The position numbers and the translations under genes were made by a program. Positions 8,001 to 18,759 of a DNA stretch of 37,317 nt are shown here, in pieces. The stretch is taken from contig CANHUQ010000005.1 of assembly GCA_947463885.1 (NCBI GenBank), positions 1 to 37,317 of the forward strand, in the 5' to 3' direction. The notes beneath the pieces were generated by a model, which made no database searches, was not told the DNA's origin, and worked only from the letters and a program-made list of their open reading frames with translations. Each line of letters starts with the position of its first letter. Position 1 is the stretch's first letter. Source of the DNA: Burkholderiales bacterium. Its GTDB lineage: Bacteria > Pseudomonadota > Gammaproteobacteria > Burkholderiales > Burkholderiaceae_E.

Positions 8001-8744
8001 TTAGCGCAAACCGGCAATATAGTCGGCAATCGCCTTGATCTCGCTGTCGGACAATCGGGCAGAGATCGTGGTCATCTGGGTGCTGTTCTTGCGCTGACCG
8101 CCACGGAATTGCGTGAGTTGCGACTCAGTGTACTCAGCCCATTGACCGCCCAGCCGCGGATATTGGGCAGGGATGCCTGCACCAGCGGGGCCGTGGCAAC
8201 CTGAGCAGGCTGGCACCTGCTTTTCGGGGATGCCGCCGCGGTAGATGCGCTGACCCAATTCGACCAGGTCCTTGTTGCGCGCCGACGCCGGTTTCAATGA
8301 CTGGCTGGCATACCACGCGGAAAGATTGCGGCGGTCAGCATCCGACAGCGTAGCGGCAAAGCCCGCCATCACAGCGTTGGCACGCTCAGCCTCTTTGGCG
8401 CCTGCTTTGGGCACGAAATTGACGAGCTGCTTGTAGAGGTAGTCGGCATGCTGGCCCGAGAGCTTCGGATTGCTCGGGCTGGCTGCATTGCCATCCGCAC
8501 CATGGCAGGCCGCACATACTTGAGCCGCGATCTGCTGGCCTTTGGCGGGGTCGACTTTCGCCGGTGCGTTCTGGGCTTGAGCAGACGGCGACCAAGCAGC
8601 CAGGGTCACGACAATCAGCAAGGCGCTTGCAAGCACGCGCTGCGCAGCCTGGTGTGCTGCGCGCAGTGAAGGGTGGGCCTGGGTCAAGCTGCGGAAGACG
8701 CCGCAGGCAGCCTGCCGGGCGATCCGTCTGGTCATCGGAATCAT
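8001..8744 (-). CDS. Dihaem cytochrome c4
   Basis: A periplasmic or membrane-anchored electron carrier with two c-type haem domains. The haem-binding CxxCH motifs are CAACH (77-81) and CSGCH (180-184); the axial methionines are probably in the conserved downstream segments (NAVMAGFAA, STQMTTISARL). An N-terminal signal segment around residues 38-57 ends SAQAQ. The start at 8744 has a modest AGGTG ribosome site; ATG 8735 and ATG 8807 are alternatives. In many betaproteobacteria this gene is followed by resB and ccsA (System II cytochrome c maturation); here msrPQ follows directly. It is divergent from engB across a short shared promoter region. Confidence 0.92.
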   Translation of the reverse strand: MIPMTRRIARQAACGVFRSLTQAHPSLRAAHQAAQRVLASALLIVVTLAAWSPSAQAQNAPAKVDPAKGQQIAAQVCAACHGADGNAASPSNPKLSGQHADYLYKQLVNFVPKAGAKEAERANAVMAGFAATLSDADRRNLSAWYASQSLKPASARNKDLVELGQRIYRGGIPEKQVPACSGCHGPAGAGIPAQYPRLGGQWAEYTESQLTQFRGGQRKNSTQMTTISARLSDSEIKAIADYIAGLR

Positions 8745-8784
8745 CAAGAGCACCTGAATTAAACGCAATGCACGCAAACCGGCG

Positions 8785-8794
8785 ATTGTACAAT
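8785..8794. promoter_or_regulatory. Palindromic -10 element between cytochrome c4 and engB
   Basis: The perfect palindrome ATTGTACAAT contains the -10 hexamer TACAAT on both strands. On the plus strand it would start transcription about 5-6 bases before the engB ATG; on the minus strand about 35 bases before the cytochrome c4 start. No good -35 hexamer is visible on either side, so this is a candidate only. Confidence 0.4.
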
Positions 8795-8805
8795 AGCGCC
8801 GCTTC

Positions 8806-9489
8806 ATGTCGCTCCTCACTTCCGCCCGGTTCCACACGACGGTTGCCGCCTTGGCTCAATTGCCTCGAGACGGCCTCGTCGAGCTTGCGTTCGTCGGGCG
8901 ATCCAACGCGGGCAAGTCCACGGCCATCAATGTGCTGTGCAACCGCAAACGACTGGCCTTCTCAAGCCGTACTCCGGGGCGAACGCAGGCGCTCAACTAT
9001 TTCGCGGTCGGTCCGGCAGACCAGCCGGTCGCCTACCTCGTTGATACGCCGGGCTACGGGTACGCCTCGGCCCCACTGGAAACCAAACGCACCTGGGATA
9101 CGCTCGCAGGCCAGTACCTTCAGGCCCGCCCGCAACTGGCCGGAGTGGTCCTGTTGGCCGATATCCGCCGTCAACTCACCGACCTCGATCGTCGGCTGAT
9201 CGGCTGGATTCCCGCGCAGGTCAGGCTGGTCGTGACGCTGACCAAATCCGACAAGTTGCCTCGCCAGCAGGCCAGCACGGCCCTTCGGACCGTGCGTTCC
9301 GAATTGCAGCGCCTGCGCCCGCAATCGCCCGACGCGGTGCTGCTTTTCTCAGCATTGAACCGCTCGGGCCGTGACGAACTGTCAACGCTCGTGGAAGAAT
9401 GGATCGCACCGAGCAGTCAGACCGCTTCGGTCGGGCCGGCTGCCGATTCGCCCGGCACCGATACGCCTGGCCTGACAGCTTCAGACTGA
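8806..9489 (+). CDS. engB: Ribosome biogenesis GTP-binding protein EngB (YihA/YsxC)
   Basis: A small essential TRAFAC-class GTPase involved in late assembly of the 50S subunit. The G1 loop is GRSNAGKST (31-39), G3 is DTPGYG (80-85), G4 is TKSD (146-149), and a G5-like LFSALN follows. The family's SSRTPGRTQ switch segment is present at about 53-61. Length is 227 residues, slightly longer than E. coli because of a Ser/Thr/Pro-rich tail (last ~25 residues). The ATG at 8806 lies a few bases downstream of the palindromic -10 element, so the transcript would be leaderless or nearly so. Confidence 0.95.
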   Translation: MSLLTSARFHTTVAALAQLPRDGLVELAFVGRSNAGKSTAINVLCNRKRLAFSSRTPGRTQALNYFAVGPADQPVAYLVDTPGYGYASAPLETKRTWDTLAGQYLQARPQLAGVVLLADIRRQLTDLDRRLIGWIPAQVRLVVTLTKSDKLPRQQASTALRTVRSELQRLRPQSPDAVLLFSALNRSGRDELSTLVEEWIAPSSQTASVGPAADSPGTDTPGLTASD

Positions 9490-9547
9490 GCGACCGTCCC
9501 CGTACCCCTGCAGCCTGTCCAGGTCGCATCGGCCCACTGGGGGCTGA

Positions 9548-10780
<1,233 letters not shown>

Positions 10781-10788
10781 TTGACGGC

Positions 10789-10846
10789 AGCCCGGGGCCC
10801 CGGTTCCAGGGTGCCGCCGGGGCCCAGAGCCCTGAGCCCGGGGCCC
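10789..10846. repeat. GC-rich repeats between convergent hemB and nodJ-like gene
   Basis: The 12-mer AGCCCGGGGCCC occurs at 10789-10800 and 10835-10846, with a related CCGGGGCCC between them. Each copy contains the self-complementary core GGGCCC, so several alternative hairpins can form. The position suggests a shared transcription end, but no U-tract is visible. Confidence 0.45.
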
Positions 10847-10868
10847 TGAGCGCCAGGCCTCGGTCGCC

Positions 10869-11678
10869 TCAGGAGACGAATCGCCGCCGGGTGAGCACGG
10901 TGGCGAGATAAAAGCCGCCCAGCGCGTACACCAGCAAGACGGCCACCGGACCCACCACTGCATCAGGCCACTGACCCAGCATCAGCGGGCGTGCCAGCTG
11001 GACAGCGGCCGTCAGCGGCAATGCCTGGCAAATCGGGTGCAGCCACTGCGGCAATTGGTTCAGCGGGAACCAGACACCCGACAGGAAAGTCATGGGCGTG
11101 AGCACCAGCGTGAAGTAGTAGGAGAAAAAGTCGTAGCCGCTGGCCAGCGCATTGACGCACAGCGCAATCGCCGAAAACGCCAGGCCCGTGAGCACGATCA
11201 CCGGCAGCAGGGCGATCAGGGTCGGGTGCCTGGAGATCCCAAGCGCCATCGCCACCAGGATGATGGCCACGCCACTGATGCAGGCTTTCAGCGCGCCCCA
11301 CAGCCATTCCGCGGCCAGCACATCGTCCAGCAGCAGAGGAGCATTGAGCAAGGACTCCCAGGTACGCTGCACATGCATGCGGGAAAACGCCGAGTACAGC
11401 GATTCGAAGCTCGCGGCCATCATGGTGCTCATGCAGACCGATCCGCCCGCCAGAAACAGCACATAAGGCACCCCATCCACCTGTTGCAGCAACGCGCCCA
11501 GTCCGTAACCAAACGCCACAAGGGTGATCAGCGGGTCGGCCACATTCGCCAGCAGGCTCGGCACGGCCAGCTTGCGCCACACGAGCATGTGGCGCCTGAG
11601 CACTGGCACCAGACGCAGGCTCAGACGCGGCCAAGCCCACAGGCGCCGCGTCCGGGAAGCATGCACCCCGTCAGTCAT
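10869..11678 (-). CDS. nodJ: ABC-2 type permease, NodJ-like
   Basis: A 269-residue membrane subunit of an ABC exporter of the ABC-2/DRA class. About six hydrophobic segments follow a cationic N-terminal region. The family pattern PLITLVAFGYGLG, then WESLLNAPLLLDDVLAAEW-type cytoplasmic loop and the C-terminal FLSGVWFPLNQLP is recognisable as NodJ-like. The start at 11678 is preferred over 11699 because the extra residues do not match the family. It lies 59 bases downstream of its ATPase partner. Nothing nearby suggests nodulation; free-living betaproteobacteria commonly carry this pair and its substrate is unknown. The gene symbol reflects homology only. Confidence 0.85.
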   Translation of the reverse strand: MTDGVHASRTRRLWAWPRLSLRLVPVLRRHMLVWRKLAVPSLLANVADPLITLVAFGYGLGALLQQVDGVPYVLFLAGGSVCMSTMMAASFESLYSAFSRMHVQRTWESLLNAPLLLDDVLAAEWLWGALKACISGVAIILVAMALGISRHPTLIALLPVIVLTGLAFSAIALCVNALASGYDFFSYYFTLVLTPMTFLSGVWFPLNQLPQWLHPICQALPLTAAVQLARPLMLGQWPDAVVGPVAVLLVYALGGFYLATVLTRRRFVS

Positions 11679-11737
11679 GGCAGGTGCCCAGGGACACACC
11701 GCCAGCTCGATGGGTGAATACAGTCTCGCTCGCAGCC

Positions 11738-12652
11738 TTAATCACGCAGGTCTCGCCCGGTCAGTTTGAGGAACACGTCTTCAAGGTTGGCGGGTCGATG
11801 CAGCGTGCGCACATCGGAGCGGGTCTGCAGCACCGCCAGCGCGGCCGACGGGTCCTCGCAGTACGCAAAGGTGGTTTCGCCCACGGTCTCCACGCGCCCG
11901 CACCCGAAGCGCGGCGCCAGATCGGCCCAGTGCGCGCGACCCGGGCCATGCACTTCGATCACATGCGGCTCGATCTCCTGAGAAATCAGGGCCGTGGGCG
12001 ATGCGCTGGCAATCGGACGGCCGCTGTCAATGATCGCCAACCGATCGCACAAGCGCTCGGCCTCGTCCATGAAGTGGGTGGTCAGGACAATCGTCTTGCC
12101 CTGTGCAAGCAGGCGTTTGAGTCGCTCCCAGATCAGGTGACGTGCCTGTGGGTCAAGACCCGTGGTGGGCTCATCCAGAAACAGGACCTGCGGGTCGTTG
12201 ATGAGCGCACGCGCCATCGTGAGGCGCCGCTTCATGCCCCCCGATAAGGTCTGAATGCGCGCATCACGCTTATTGCCCAGCTGCGCGAATTCGAGCAAAG
12301 GTTCAATCCGAGAATGGGTGATCGCATCGGGCTGGCCGAAATATCGCCCGAAGACCAACAAGTTTTCGGCCACCGTGAAGTCGGGGTCGAGTGGGTCGTT
12401 CTGCGGCACCACACCCACTTTCTGACGCGCCTCTCGGGCACGGGCGGGCACCGGCTCACCCAGCAGATCGATGCGGCCTGCATCCGGCTCCATGAGACCC
12501 AGCGCAAGCTTGAGCGTCGTGCTTTTGCCAGCGCCGTTGGGCCCCAGCAAACCGAAGCACTCACCTGGCGCCACCTCGAAGGTGACACCATCGACGGCAC
12601 GGTGTGACCCGAACGTCTTGACCAGGCCGTGGACCGCGAGGACAGGCTTCAT
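11738..12652 (-). CDS. nodI: ABC transporter ATP-binding protein, NodI-like
   Basis: A 304-residue ATPase powering the adjacent permease. Walker A is GPNGAGKST (37-45), the Q-loop lies near VVPQNDPL, the ABC signature is LSGGMKRR (136-143), Walker B is VLFLDEP (156-162), the D-loop is GLDPQ, and the switch His is in [11 protein letters not shown]-terminal domain of about 90 residues typical of the DRA/NodI group follows. It is transcribed first in a two-gene operon. It lies 124 bases downstream of rplQ, separated by a GC-rich hairpin, so it may have its own promoter. Confidence 0.9.
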   Translation of the reverse strand: MKPVLAVHGLVKTFGSHRAVDGVTFEVAPGECFGLLGPNGAGKSTTLKLALGLMEPDAGRIDLLGEPVPARAREARQKVGVVPQNDPLDPDFTVAENLLVFGRYFGQPDAITHSRIEPLLEFAQLGNKRDARIQTLSGGMKRRLTMARALINDPQVLFLDEPTTGLDPQARHLIWERLKRLLAQGKTIVLTTHFMDEAERLCDRLAIIDSGRPIASASPTALISQEIEPHVIEVHGPGRAHWADLAPRFGCGRVETVGETTFAYCEDPSAALAVLQTRSDVRTLHRPANLEDVFLKLTGRDLRD

Positions 12653-12716
12653 GCGAGTGCCTCGAACAGAGACCCCGCGGGCACAGATCCCTCAAACACG
12701 GACACCTCAAACGGAA

Positions 12717-12738
12717 CGCGGCGCTCAAAGAGCGCCGC
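12717..12738 (-). terminator. Hairpin after rplQ, probable end of the ribosomal superoperon
   Basis: A perfect 9-bp stem GCGGCGCTC/GAGCGCCGC with an AAA loop (12718-12738) lies 38 bases beyond the rplQ stop codon. On the minus strand the following sequence is only moderately U-rich (TTCCGTTTG), so termination may be partial and could let some transcription into the nodIJ-like pair. Confidence 0.6.
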
Positions 12739-12776
12739 GCCGGTGACTCGGGCCGAAGCCACGTGATCGAAAGCGA

Positions 12777-13178
12777 TCAGCTGGCGGCCGCCGCTTCGCC
12801 TGCCGGCGTCTCAGCAACCTCGGGACGATCGAGCAGTTCGACCAATGCCATCGGGGCATTGTCGCCAATGCGAAAACCAAACTTCAGGATGCGCAGATAG
12901 CCGCCATTGCGTGCGGCATAGCGGGGACCCAGTTCGTTGAACACTTTGACCACGATGTCGCGATCGCGAAGCCGGTCAAACGCAAGACGGCGGTTAGCCA
13001 GTGAAGGCTTCTTGCCAAGGGTGATGATCGGCTCAACCACACGCCGCAATTCCTTGGCTTTGGGCAGGGTGGTCTTGATCGCTTCATGACGCAGCAGCGA
13101 GACGGTCATGTTGCGCAACATGGCCTCGCGGTGACTGCTGGTGCGATTGAGCTTACGAAGTCCGTGACGGTGACGCAT
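12777..13178 (-). CDS. rplQ: 50S ribosomal protein L17
   Basis: L17 sits near the peptide-exit side of the large subunit. At 133 residues it is slightly longer than the E. coli protein because of an Ala/Glu-rich tail (after about residue 120). The N-terminal signature [17 protein letters not shown] is highly conserved, followed by [13 protein letters not shown] and [17 protein letters not shown]. It is the last gene of the alpha cluster, 30 bases behind rpoA, with the usual rpoA-rplQ order, and is followed by a GC-rich hairpin. Confidence 0.97.
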   Translation of the reverse strand: MRHRHGLRKLNRTSSHREAMLRNMTVSLLRHEAIKTTLPKAKELRRVVEPIITLGKKPSLANRRLAFDRLRDRDIVVKVFNELGPRYAARNGGYLRILKFGFRIGDNAPMALVELLDRPEVAETPAGEAAAAS

Positions 13179-13208
13179 GATTCGGTTCCTTGATGTCCGG
13201 CAGCGCGA

Positions 13209-14228
13209 TCAGGGGCGATCGAGTCCGGCGGGCGGCCAGTTTTCCAGGCGCATCCCGAGGGTCAGCCCGCGCGAGGCGAGCACTTCCTTGATCTCGTTGA
13301 GCGATTTGCGGCCAAGATTGGGTGTCTTGAGCAACTCATTCTCGGTACGCTGGATCAGGTCGCCGATGTAGAAAATATTCTCGGCTTTCAGGCAGTTGGC
13401 CGACCGAACCGTCAACTCAAGATCATCGACCGGTCGCAGCAGGATCGGATCAATCTGAGAGGCACGGCCCATGACGCTGCCGCCAACAATCAGACCGGGC
13501 GTCGCGGCACCGCCAATCAGATCACCCGCTGGCTCAATACCTTCCAGCGCAGCAAAGACCGACAGCTGCTCGACCAGGATGCGAGCGGCCTGCCGCACCG
13601 CTTCCTCGGGCGAAATCACACCGTTGGTTTCGACGTCGATCAGCAGCTTGTCCAGATCGGTGCGGTTCTCGACGCGCGCGCTTTCCACCGCATAGCTCAC
13701 GCGGCGCACCGGCGAGAATGAGGCGTCGAGCACGACTCGGCCAATCGTCTTGCTCTCAGCCAGATTGCGAAGCGTGCCCGGCACATAGCCACGGCCCTTC
13801 TCGACCTTGATCTGCATGTCGAGCTTGCCGCCTTGCGTCAAGTTGCCAATGACATGGCCGGCATTGATCAGTTCGACGTCGTGCGGCAGTTCGATGTCCG
13901 ACGCCAGAACCGGCCCGGGCACTTCCTTGCGCAGCGTCAGGAACACATCGTCGCGGTTGTGAAGCTTGAAAACGATGCCCTTCAGGTTCAGCAGCAGGTC
14001 GACCACGTCTTCGCGCAGTCCGTCGATCGTGGAGTACTCGTGCACCACGCCCGAAATTTGCACCTCGGTGGGCGCATAGCCAACCATCGACGAAAGCAGC
14101 ACCCGGCGCAGCGCATTGCCCAGGGTATGGCCATAGCCGCGCTCGAACGGTTCCATGACCACTCGGGCGTGCGAAGGACCGAGTTGCTCGACCTCGACGA
14201 TACGGGGCTTCAACAAAGCAGTCTGCAT
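13209..14228 (-). CDS. rpoA: DNA-directed RNA polymerase alpha subunit
   Basis: The 339-residue alpha subunit, which dimerises to nucleate assembly of the core enzyme. The N-terminal domain carries the conserved [20 protein letters not shown] assembly motif. The C-terminal domain begins near residue 255 and includes NCLKAENI and [17 protein letters not shown], the helix-hairpin-helix that contacts UP elements and activators. Length is close to E. coli (329), with a slightly longer tail. It lies between rpsD (16 bases) and rplQ (30 bases). Confidence 0.98.
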   Translation of the reverse strand: MQTALLKPRIVEVEQLGPSHARVVMEPFERGYGHTLGNALRRVLLSSMVGYAPTEVQISGVVHEYSTIDGLREDVVDLLLNLKGIVFKLHNRDDVFLTLRKEVPGPVLASDIELPHDVELINAGHVIGNLTQGGKLDMQIKVEKGRGYVPGTLRNLAESKTIGRVVLDASFSPVRRVSYAVESARVENRTDLDKLLIDVETNGVISPEEAVRQAARILVEQLSVFAALEGIEPAGDLIGGAATPGLIVGGSVMGRASQIDPILLRPVDDLELTVRSANCLKAENIFYIGDLIQRTENELLKTPNLGRKSLNEIKEVLASRGLTLGMRLENWPPAGLDRP

Positions 14229-14244
14229 GTAATGGATCCCTCGA

Positions 14245-14868
14245 TTAGCGCGAGTACAACTCGACGATCAGGCTTTCGTTGATGTCGGCGGCAATGTCAG
14301 AGCGCTCAGGCACCGATTTGAAGGTGCCTTGCATCTTGGACTTGTCCACCGAAACCCAGCTTGGAAAGCCGCTTTGCTCGGCAAGACTGAGGGCATCCTG
14401 CACGCGCACCTGCTTCTGGGCCTTTTCGCGCAGCGCAATGACATCGTTCGGACGCACTTGCGCCGACGGAATGTTCAGCGTTTGTCCGTTCACTGCGATC
14501 GCCTTGTGACTCACCAGCTGACGGGCTTCGGCGCGAGTGGACGCCAGACCCATGCGGTAAACCACGTTGTCCAGGCGGCACTCCAGCAACGCCAGCAGAT
14601 TGGCGCCGGTATTGCCTTTGCGACGCTCGGCTTCAGCGAAGTAGCGGCGGAACTGTCGCTCGAGCACGCCATACATCCGCTTGACCTTTTGCTTCTCACG
14701 AAGCTGAAGACCGTAGTCGGAAGTGCGTGAGCCCGAAGTACGGCCATGTTGGCCGGGCTTGCTGTCGAGCTTGCACTTGTCTGCAAGCGAACGGCGCGCG
14801 CTCTTAAGGAAAAGGTCTGTCCCTTCTCGACGGGACAGCTTGGCTTTGGGTCCGGTATAACGTGCCAC
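14245..14868 (-). CDS. rpsD: 30S ribosomal protein S4
   Basis: Primary 16S rRNA-binding protein of the small-subunit body, 207 residues. It has the N-terminal [20 protein letters not shown] block, lacks the zinc-ribbon cysteines (C- form), and has a clear S4 RNA-binding domain at [20 protein letters not shown]...[12 protein letters not shown]. In gammaproteobacteria S4 is the feedback repressor of the alpha operon. A 110-base gap separates it from rpsK upstream, which is unusually wide for this cluster. Confidence 0.98.
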   Translation of the reverse strand: MARYTGPKAKLSRREGTDLFLKSARRSLADKCKLDSKPGQHGRTSGSRTSDYGLQLREKQKVKRMYGVLERQFRRYFAEAERRKGNTGANLLALLECRLDNVVYRMGLASTRAEARQLVSHKAIAVNGQTLNIPSAQVRPNDVIALREKAQKQVRVQDALSLAEQSGFPSWVSVDKSKMQGTFKSVPERSDIAADINESLIVELYSR

Positions 14869-14978
14869 GAATGCTCTCTCTTGCGTACGCAGACAATGCT
14901 GCGGTTAGTCCACCCGACGCGTGGTGTGCACAGGGCATGCCACGGGGGAGAACGGTGGGCTTGTATGCGCCGAATAAC

Positions 14979-15386
14979 TCAGATGCGGCGCTTCTTGGGT
15001 GGCCGGCAGCCGTTGTGCGGCACCGGCGTCACGTCGGCAATCGACATGATCTTGATGCCCAGTGCATTGAGCGCGCGCACCGACGACTCACGTCCAGGGC
15101 CAGGGCCCTTGATACGCACGTCAAGGTTGCGGATGCCTTGCTCCTGAGCGGCACGACCTGCAGTCTCTGCGGCAACCTGTGCGGCAAAAGGTGTCGATTT
15201 GCGCGACCCTTTGAAACCGGCACCGCCCGATGACGCCCACGACAGGGCGTTGCCCTGCCGATCGGTAATCGTGATGATGGTGTTATTGAAGGACGCGTGG
15301 ACGTGCGCAATGCCGTCCGAGACGTTCTTCTTGACCTTCTTGCGCACGCGGCTGCCCTGCTGCGAGCCTTGTTTCTGAGTGGCCAT
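14979..15386 (-). CDS. rpsK: 30S ribosomal protein S11
   Basis: Platform protein of the 30S subunit near the mRNA exit region, 135 residues. Family blocks [29 protein letters not shown] and the C-terminal [11 protein letters not shown] are intact. A short basic N-terminal extension (about 20 residues) is typical of betaproteobacteria. It lies 24 bases downstream of rpsM. Confidence 0.98.
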   Translation of the reverse strand: MATQKQGSQQGSRVRKKVKKNVSDGIAHVHASFNNTIITITDRQGNALSWASSGGAGFKGSRKSTPFAAQVAAETAGRAAQEQGIRNLDVRIKGPGPGRESSVRALNALGIKIMSIADVTPVPHNGCRPPKKRRI

Positions 15387-15410
15387 GTTCGATCAGTCCG
15401 TGTGTTCGGT

Positions 15411-15776
15411 TTACTTCTTGAGCGCCACGCCGGCCTTGCGAGGACCTTTGCGCGTGCGGGCATTCGTCTTGGTGCGCTGACCACGCAGCGGCAAACCGCG
15501 ACGGTGACGAACGCCTCGGTAGCAGCCCAGATCCATCAGGCGCTTGATCGACATCGTGACTTCTCGGCGCAGATCGCCTTCGATCGTAAAGCGGTTGATC
15601 TGGTCGCGCAGCTTCTCGAGTTCGGCATCCGTGAGGTCCTTGACCTTCTTGGTCAGCGGGACGCCCGCAGCCTCACAGATCGCCCGGGCGCGAGGCCGGC
15701 CAATGCCGAAAATCGCCGTCAGGCCGATCTCGGCGTGCTGACGGTCAGGAATATTGATGCCCGCAATACGTGCCAT
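15411..15776 (-). CDS. rpsM: 30S ribosomal protein S13
   Basis: Head protein of the 30S subunit that contacts the 50S subunit and P-site tRNA, 121 residues. The N terminus [11 protein letters not shown], the helix-two-turn-helix segment ([15 protein letters not shown]) and the basic tail with [20 protein letters not shown] are all standard. It is the first gene of the alpha group here, only 11 bases downstream of rpmJ, so it is probably read through from the spc genes. Confidence 0.98.
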   Translation of the reverse strand: MARIAGINIPDRQHAEIGLTAIFGIGRPRARAICEAAGVPLTKKVKDLTDAELEKLRDQINRFTIEGDLRREVTMSIKRLMDLGCYRGVRHRRGLPLRGQRTKTNARTRKGPRKAGVALKK

Positions 15777-15787
15777 GCGAATCCTCT

Positions 15788-15901
15788 TCAGCCTTGACGC
15801 TGCTTATGCCGCGGGTCGGTGCAAATCACCCGGACCACGCCGTTACGCTTGATGATCTTGCACTTGCGGCAGATCTTCTTGACGCTTGCCAGTACCTTCA
15901 T
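15788..15901 (-). CDS. rpmJ: 50S ribosomal protein L36
   Basis: A 37-residue zinc-ribbon protein, found by direct translation of the minus strand between rpsM and infA. The sequence starts [11 protein letters not shown] and carries the zinc ligands C11, C14, C27 and H32, so this is the zinc-binding (C+) form of L36. It sits in the 50S subunit against 23S rRNA. The tail RHKQRQG is conserved. Its position between infA (64 bases) and rpsM (11 bases) matches the normal spc/alpha junction. Confidence 0.97.
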   Translation of the reverse strand: MKVLASVKKICRKCKIIKRNGVVRVICTDPRHKQRQG

Positions 15902-15965
15902 TTCAGTCCTCTGCGCGCCGAAGCACGCCCATTCATTACCTTGCTGCGTTGCAACCGTGAGCCGC

Positions 15966-16184
15966 TTACTTGGCTCTGAAAACGATCCGGGCCCTTGAGA
16001 GATCGTAGGGCGTCAGTTCGACGGTCACCTTGTCACCCGGAAGAATTCGGATGTAGTGCATCCGCATCTTTCCGGAAATATGTCCCAACACCACATGCCC
16101 GTTCTCCAGCTTCACGCGGAAGGTTGCGTTGGGCAAGTTTTCCATCACCTCGCCCTGCATCTGGATCACATCGTCTTTCGACAT
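15966..16184 (-). CDS. infA: Translation initiation factor IF-1
   Basis: A 72-residue OB-fold protein that binds the ribosomal A site during initiation. The family signature is complete: [36 protein letters not shown] and [20 protein letters not shown]. Position 5 onwards differs from the gammaproteobacterial AKEDNIEM form, as is usual in betaproteobacteria. It lies directly behind secY (16 bases), an arrangement found in many betaproteobacteria and Gram-positives but not in E. coli. Confidence 0.98.
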   Translation of the reverse strand: MSKDDVIQMQGEVMENLPNATFRVKLENGHVVLGHISGKMRMHYIRILPGDKVTVELTPYDLSRARIVFRAK

Positions 16185-16200
16185 CCGGTTCCTTCCGTGA

Positions 16201-17544
16201 TCAGCGCGCCGACGGCGTGCCCATGCCCTTGAAGTTGGTCTTCTTCAGGAGCCCTTCGTATTGATGTGACATCAGGTACGCCTGCACCTGAGACATGAAA
16301 TCCATCGTCACCACCACGATGATGAGCAGCGACGTGCCACCGAAATAGAAGGGCACATTCCAGCGCAGCACCAGGAACTCCGGCAGCAGACACACCAGCG
16401 TGATGTACACGGCGCCCGCCAGCGTCAGACGCATGAGAATCTTGTCGACGTACTTGGCCGTTTGCTCACCAGGACGGATACCGGGTACAAAAGCACCGCT
16501 CTTCTTGAGGTTGTCGGCTGTTTCGCGGCTGTTGAAAACAAGCGCGGTATAGAAGAAGCAGAAAAAGATAATCGCGAGCGCGTACAGCGCAATGTAGACC
16601 GGCTGTCCGGGAGACAGCGTGGCAGCCAGGTCCTTGATGAAGCGGACCACCGGGTTGGTCGTGTCGCCGGAGGTAAACCACTGCGCCGCGGTAGCCGGAA
16701 AGAGAATGATCGACGACGCGAAGATTGGCGGGATGACGCCCGACATGTTCAGCTTGAGCGGCAGATAGGAGCTCTGCCCGCCGTAGATCTTGTTGCCGAC
16801 CTGACGCTTGGCGTAATTGATGGTGATCCGACGCTGCCCGCGTTCGACGAACACTACAAAAGCCGTTACAAGCACCACCAGCGCCACAATGATCAGCGCC
16901 ACGAACGGACTCATCGAACCGTTGCGCACCAACTCGCCCATGCCGGCCACGGCACCAGGCAAACCGGCAGCGATTCCAGCAAAGATAATGATTGAAATAC
17001 CGTTGCCCAAACCCCGCTCGGTGATCTGCTCACCAAGCCACATCAAAAACATCGTACCGGTGACCAGCGACACTGCCGCGGTTAAACGGAACATCAGGCC
17101 AGGGTCGATCACCAGACCAGGCTGAGCTTCCAGCGCAATGCTGATGCCAAAGGCCTGGAAGGTCGCCAAAGCAAGCGTGAACCAGCGGGTGTACTGCGTG
17201 ATCTTGCGCCGGCCAGCCTCACCCTCTTTCTTCAATGCCTCGAGTTGAGGCACGACCACGGTGAGCAGCTGCATGATGATCGAGGCCGAAATGTACGGCA
17301 TGATCCCAAGCGCGAAAACCGTGAAGCGAGACAGCGCACCGCCAGAAAACAGATTGAACAGGCCCAGCACGCCGCCTGACTGCGACTTGAACAACTGCGA
17401 CAGCTGCTCAGGGTCGATTCCAGGTACGGGAATGTGTGCACCCACGCGATACACCACGAGCGCAAGCAGCAGGAAGACGAGACGGCGCTTCAGATCGCCG
17501 TACTTGCCGCCTGCTTTCAGTTGGGCTGTGGGAGTCTTGGCCAC
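16201..17544 (-). CDS. secY: Preprotein translocase subunit SecY
   Basis: Central channel subunit of the SecYEG translocon in the inner membrane, 447 residues with ten predicted membrane helices. Recognisable blocks include the N-terminal amphipathic [27 protein letters not shown], the plug region [55 protein letters not shown] and the cytoplasmic [20 protein letters not shown]. It is translated with the ribosomal genes, which couples Sec capacity to translation, and lies 38 bases downstream of rplO. Confidence 0.98.
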   Translation of the reverse strand: MAKTPTAQLKAGGKYGDLKRRLVFLLLALVVYRVGAHIPVPGIDPEQLSQLFKSQSGGVLGLFNLFSGGALSRFTVFALGIMPYISASIIMQLLTVVVPQLEALKKEGEAGRRKITQYTRWFTLALATFQAFGISIALEAQPGLVIDPGLMFRLTAAVSLVTGTMFLMWLGEQITERGLGNGISIIIFAGIAAGLPGAVAGMGELVRNGSMSPFVALIIVALVVLVTAFVVFVERGQRRITINYAKRQVGNKIYGGQSSYLPLKLNMSGVIPPIFASSIILFPATAAQWFTSGDTTNPVVRFIKDLAATLSPGQPVYIALYALAIIFFCFFYTALVFNSRETADNLKKSGAFVPGIRPGEQTAKYVDKILMRLTLAGAVYITLVCLLPEFLVLRWNVPFYFGGTSLLIIVVVTMDFMSQVQAYLMSHQYEGLLKKTNFKGMGTPSAR

Positions 17545-17582
17545 GTGGAGGGTCAGGCTGTCAGGAGTTCAGTAGCGGGCGT

Positions 17583-18014
17583 TCAGGCGACCGAGCCGCC
17601 AGCCGCCTCGATGGCCGCCTTGGCGCCCTTCGTGGCCACGATGCCGCGTAGCGAGACTTTGCGCTCGAGGCTGCCCGACAAAATCACGCGAGCCGACAAC
17701 GCAAGCTGAGAGACCACGCCCGCCGCCTTCAAGGACAGCAGATCGATCTCTTCACCGCTCATCTTCTGGAGGTCGGACAGACGCACCTCGGCCACCGTTC
17801 CAGCAGCGAGGGACTTGAAGCCCCGCTTGGGCAAACGACGCTGCAAGGGCATCTGACCGCCCTCGAAGCCAACCTTGTGAAAGCCGCCCGAACGCGACTT
17901 CTGGCCCTTGTGGCCACGGCCGGCTGTCTTACCCAGGCCAGAGCCAATGCCACGCCCGACGCGCTTGCGTGGGCGATTTGCGCCTTCTGCGGGCGACAGA
18001 TCGTTCAATTTCAT
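17583..18014 (-). CDS. rplO: 50S ribosomal protein L15
   Basis: A 143-residue large-subunit assembly protein. The glycine/arginine-rich N-terminal extension ([21 protein letters not shown]) that reaches into 23S rRNA is conserved, followed by [18 protein letters not shown]. It lies one base after the rpmD stop codon, so the two are probably translationally coupled, and it precedes secY as usual. Confidence 0.97.
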   Translation of the reverse strand: MKLNDLSPAEGANRPRKRVGRGIGSGLGKTAGRGHKGQKSRSGGFHKVGFEGGQMPLQRRLPKRGFKSLAAGTVAEVRLSDLQKMSGEEIDLLSLKAAGVVSQLALSARVILSGSLERKVSLRGIVATKGAKAAIEAAGGSVA

Positions 18015-18015
18015 G

Positions 18016-18198
18016 TCAGGCCTCGACCTTCACCAGGTACGAAACCTTGGTGATCATGCCGCGCACCGAAGGGGTGTCCTCAAGTTCGCGGGTCTGGTTG
18101 ATTTTCTTCAGGCCCAGCCCGAGCACCGTCTGGCGATGTGAATCGCGGGTGCCAATTGGGCTGCGAACCAGGGTGACTTTCACAGTCTTCTTGCTCAT
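18016..18198 (-). CDS. rpmD: 50S ribosomal protein L30
   Basis: A 60-residue large-subunit protein with the family pattern [11 protein letters not shown]...[29 protein letters not shown]. It sits between rpsE (17 bases) and rplO (1 base), its normal place in the spc operon. An MSKK start at 18198 fits the usual length. Confidence 0.97.
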   Translation of the reverse strand: MSKKTVKVTLVRSPIGTRDSHRQTVLGLGLKKINQTRELEDTPSVRGMITKVSYLVKVEA

Positions 18199-18215
18199 GG
18201 CGTACTCCCCGGCCT

Positions 18216-18734
18216 TCAGCCGAGAATGTCCTCAACGGTCTTGCCACGCTTCGCCGCGATTTCGGCGGGCGTGCTCTGCCGGGTGAACGCATTCAGCGTG
18301 GCGCGCACCATGTTGTAGGGGTTGGTCGAGCCGTGGCTTTTTGCCACAACATTGGTCACGCCCATCACTTCGAAGATGGCGCGCATCGGGCCGCCCGCAA
18401 TGATGCCGGTACCGGCTGCGGCGGGTGCGATGTAGACCCGCGCGGCGCCGTGACGCCCTTCAAGCGGATGCTGCAACGTACCGTTGCGCAGCGCAACACG
18501 CATCATCTTGCGACGCGCCTCGTCCATGGCCTTTTGCACGGCCACAGGCACCTCACGCGACTTGCCCTTGCCCATGCCAATACGACCATCGCCATCGCCG
18601 ACGACAGTCAGCGCAGCGAAACCGAGAATACGACCGCCCTTGACGACCTTGGTCACACGATTGACCGCGATCATCTTCTCTTTGAGTCCGTCGTCGCGCT
18701 GTTCTGCGCCGACGCGTGCCTGGATCTTTGCCAT
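18216..18734 (-). CDS. rpsE: 30S ribosomal protein S5
   Basis: A 172-residue small-subunit protein involved in decoding fidelity and helicase action at the mRNA entry site. The double-stranded-RNA-binding-like N-terminal domain has [30 protein letters not shown]; the C-terminal domain has [19 protein letters not shown]. The loop residues where spectinomycin-resistance mutations occur (VTKVVKGGR) look wild type. It lies 25 bases downstream of rplR. Confidence 0.98.
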   Translation of the reverse strand: MAKIQARVGAEQRDDGLKEKMIAVNRVTKVVKGGRILGFAALTVVGDGDGRIGMGKGKSREVPVAVQKAMDEARRKMMRVALRNGTLQHPLEGRHGAARVYIAPAAAGTGIIAGGPMRAIFEVMGVTNVVAKSHGSTNPYNMVRATLNAFTRQSTPAEIAAKRGKTVEDILG

Positions 18735-18759
18735 CCTTGCTGTTCCTTTGTCGGCCGAA

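Noticed and set aside
12653-12776. Possible tRNA or small gene between rplQ and the nodI-like gene
   Set aside because: The only structure is a 9-bp hairpin fitting a transcription end; no cloverleaf and no ORF with support.
15902-15965. Possible extra small gene between rpmJ and infA
   Set aside because: The 64 bases hold no start-to-stop frame with a ribosome site; rpmJ itself accounts for the otherwise unexplained gap next to it.
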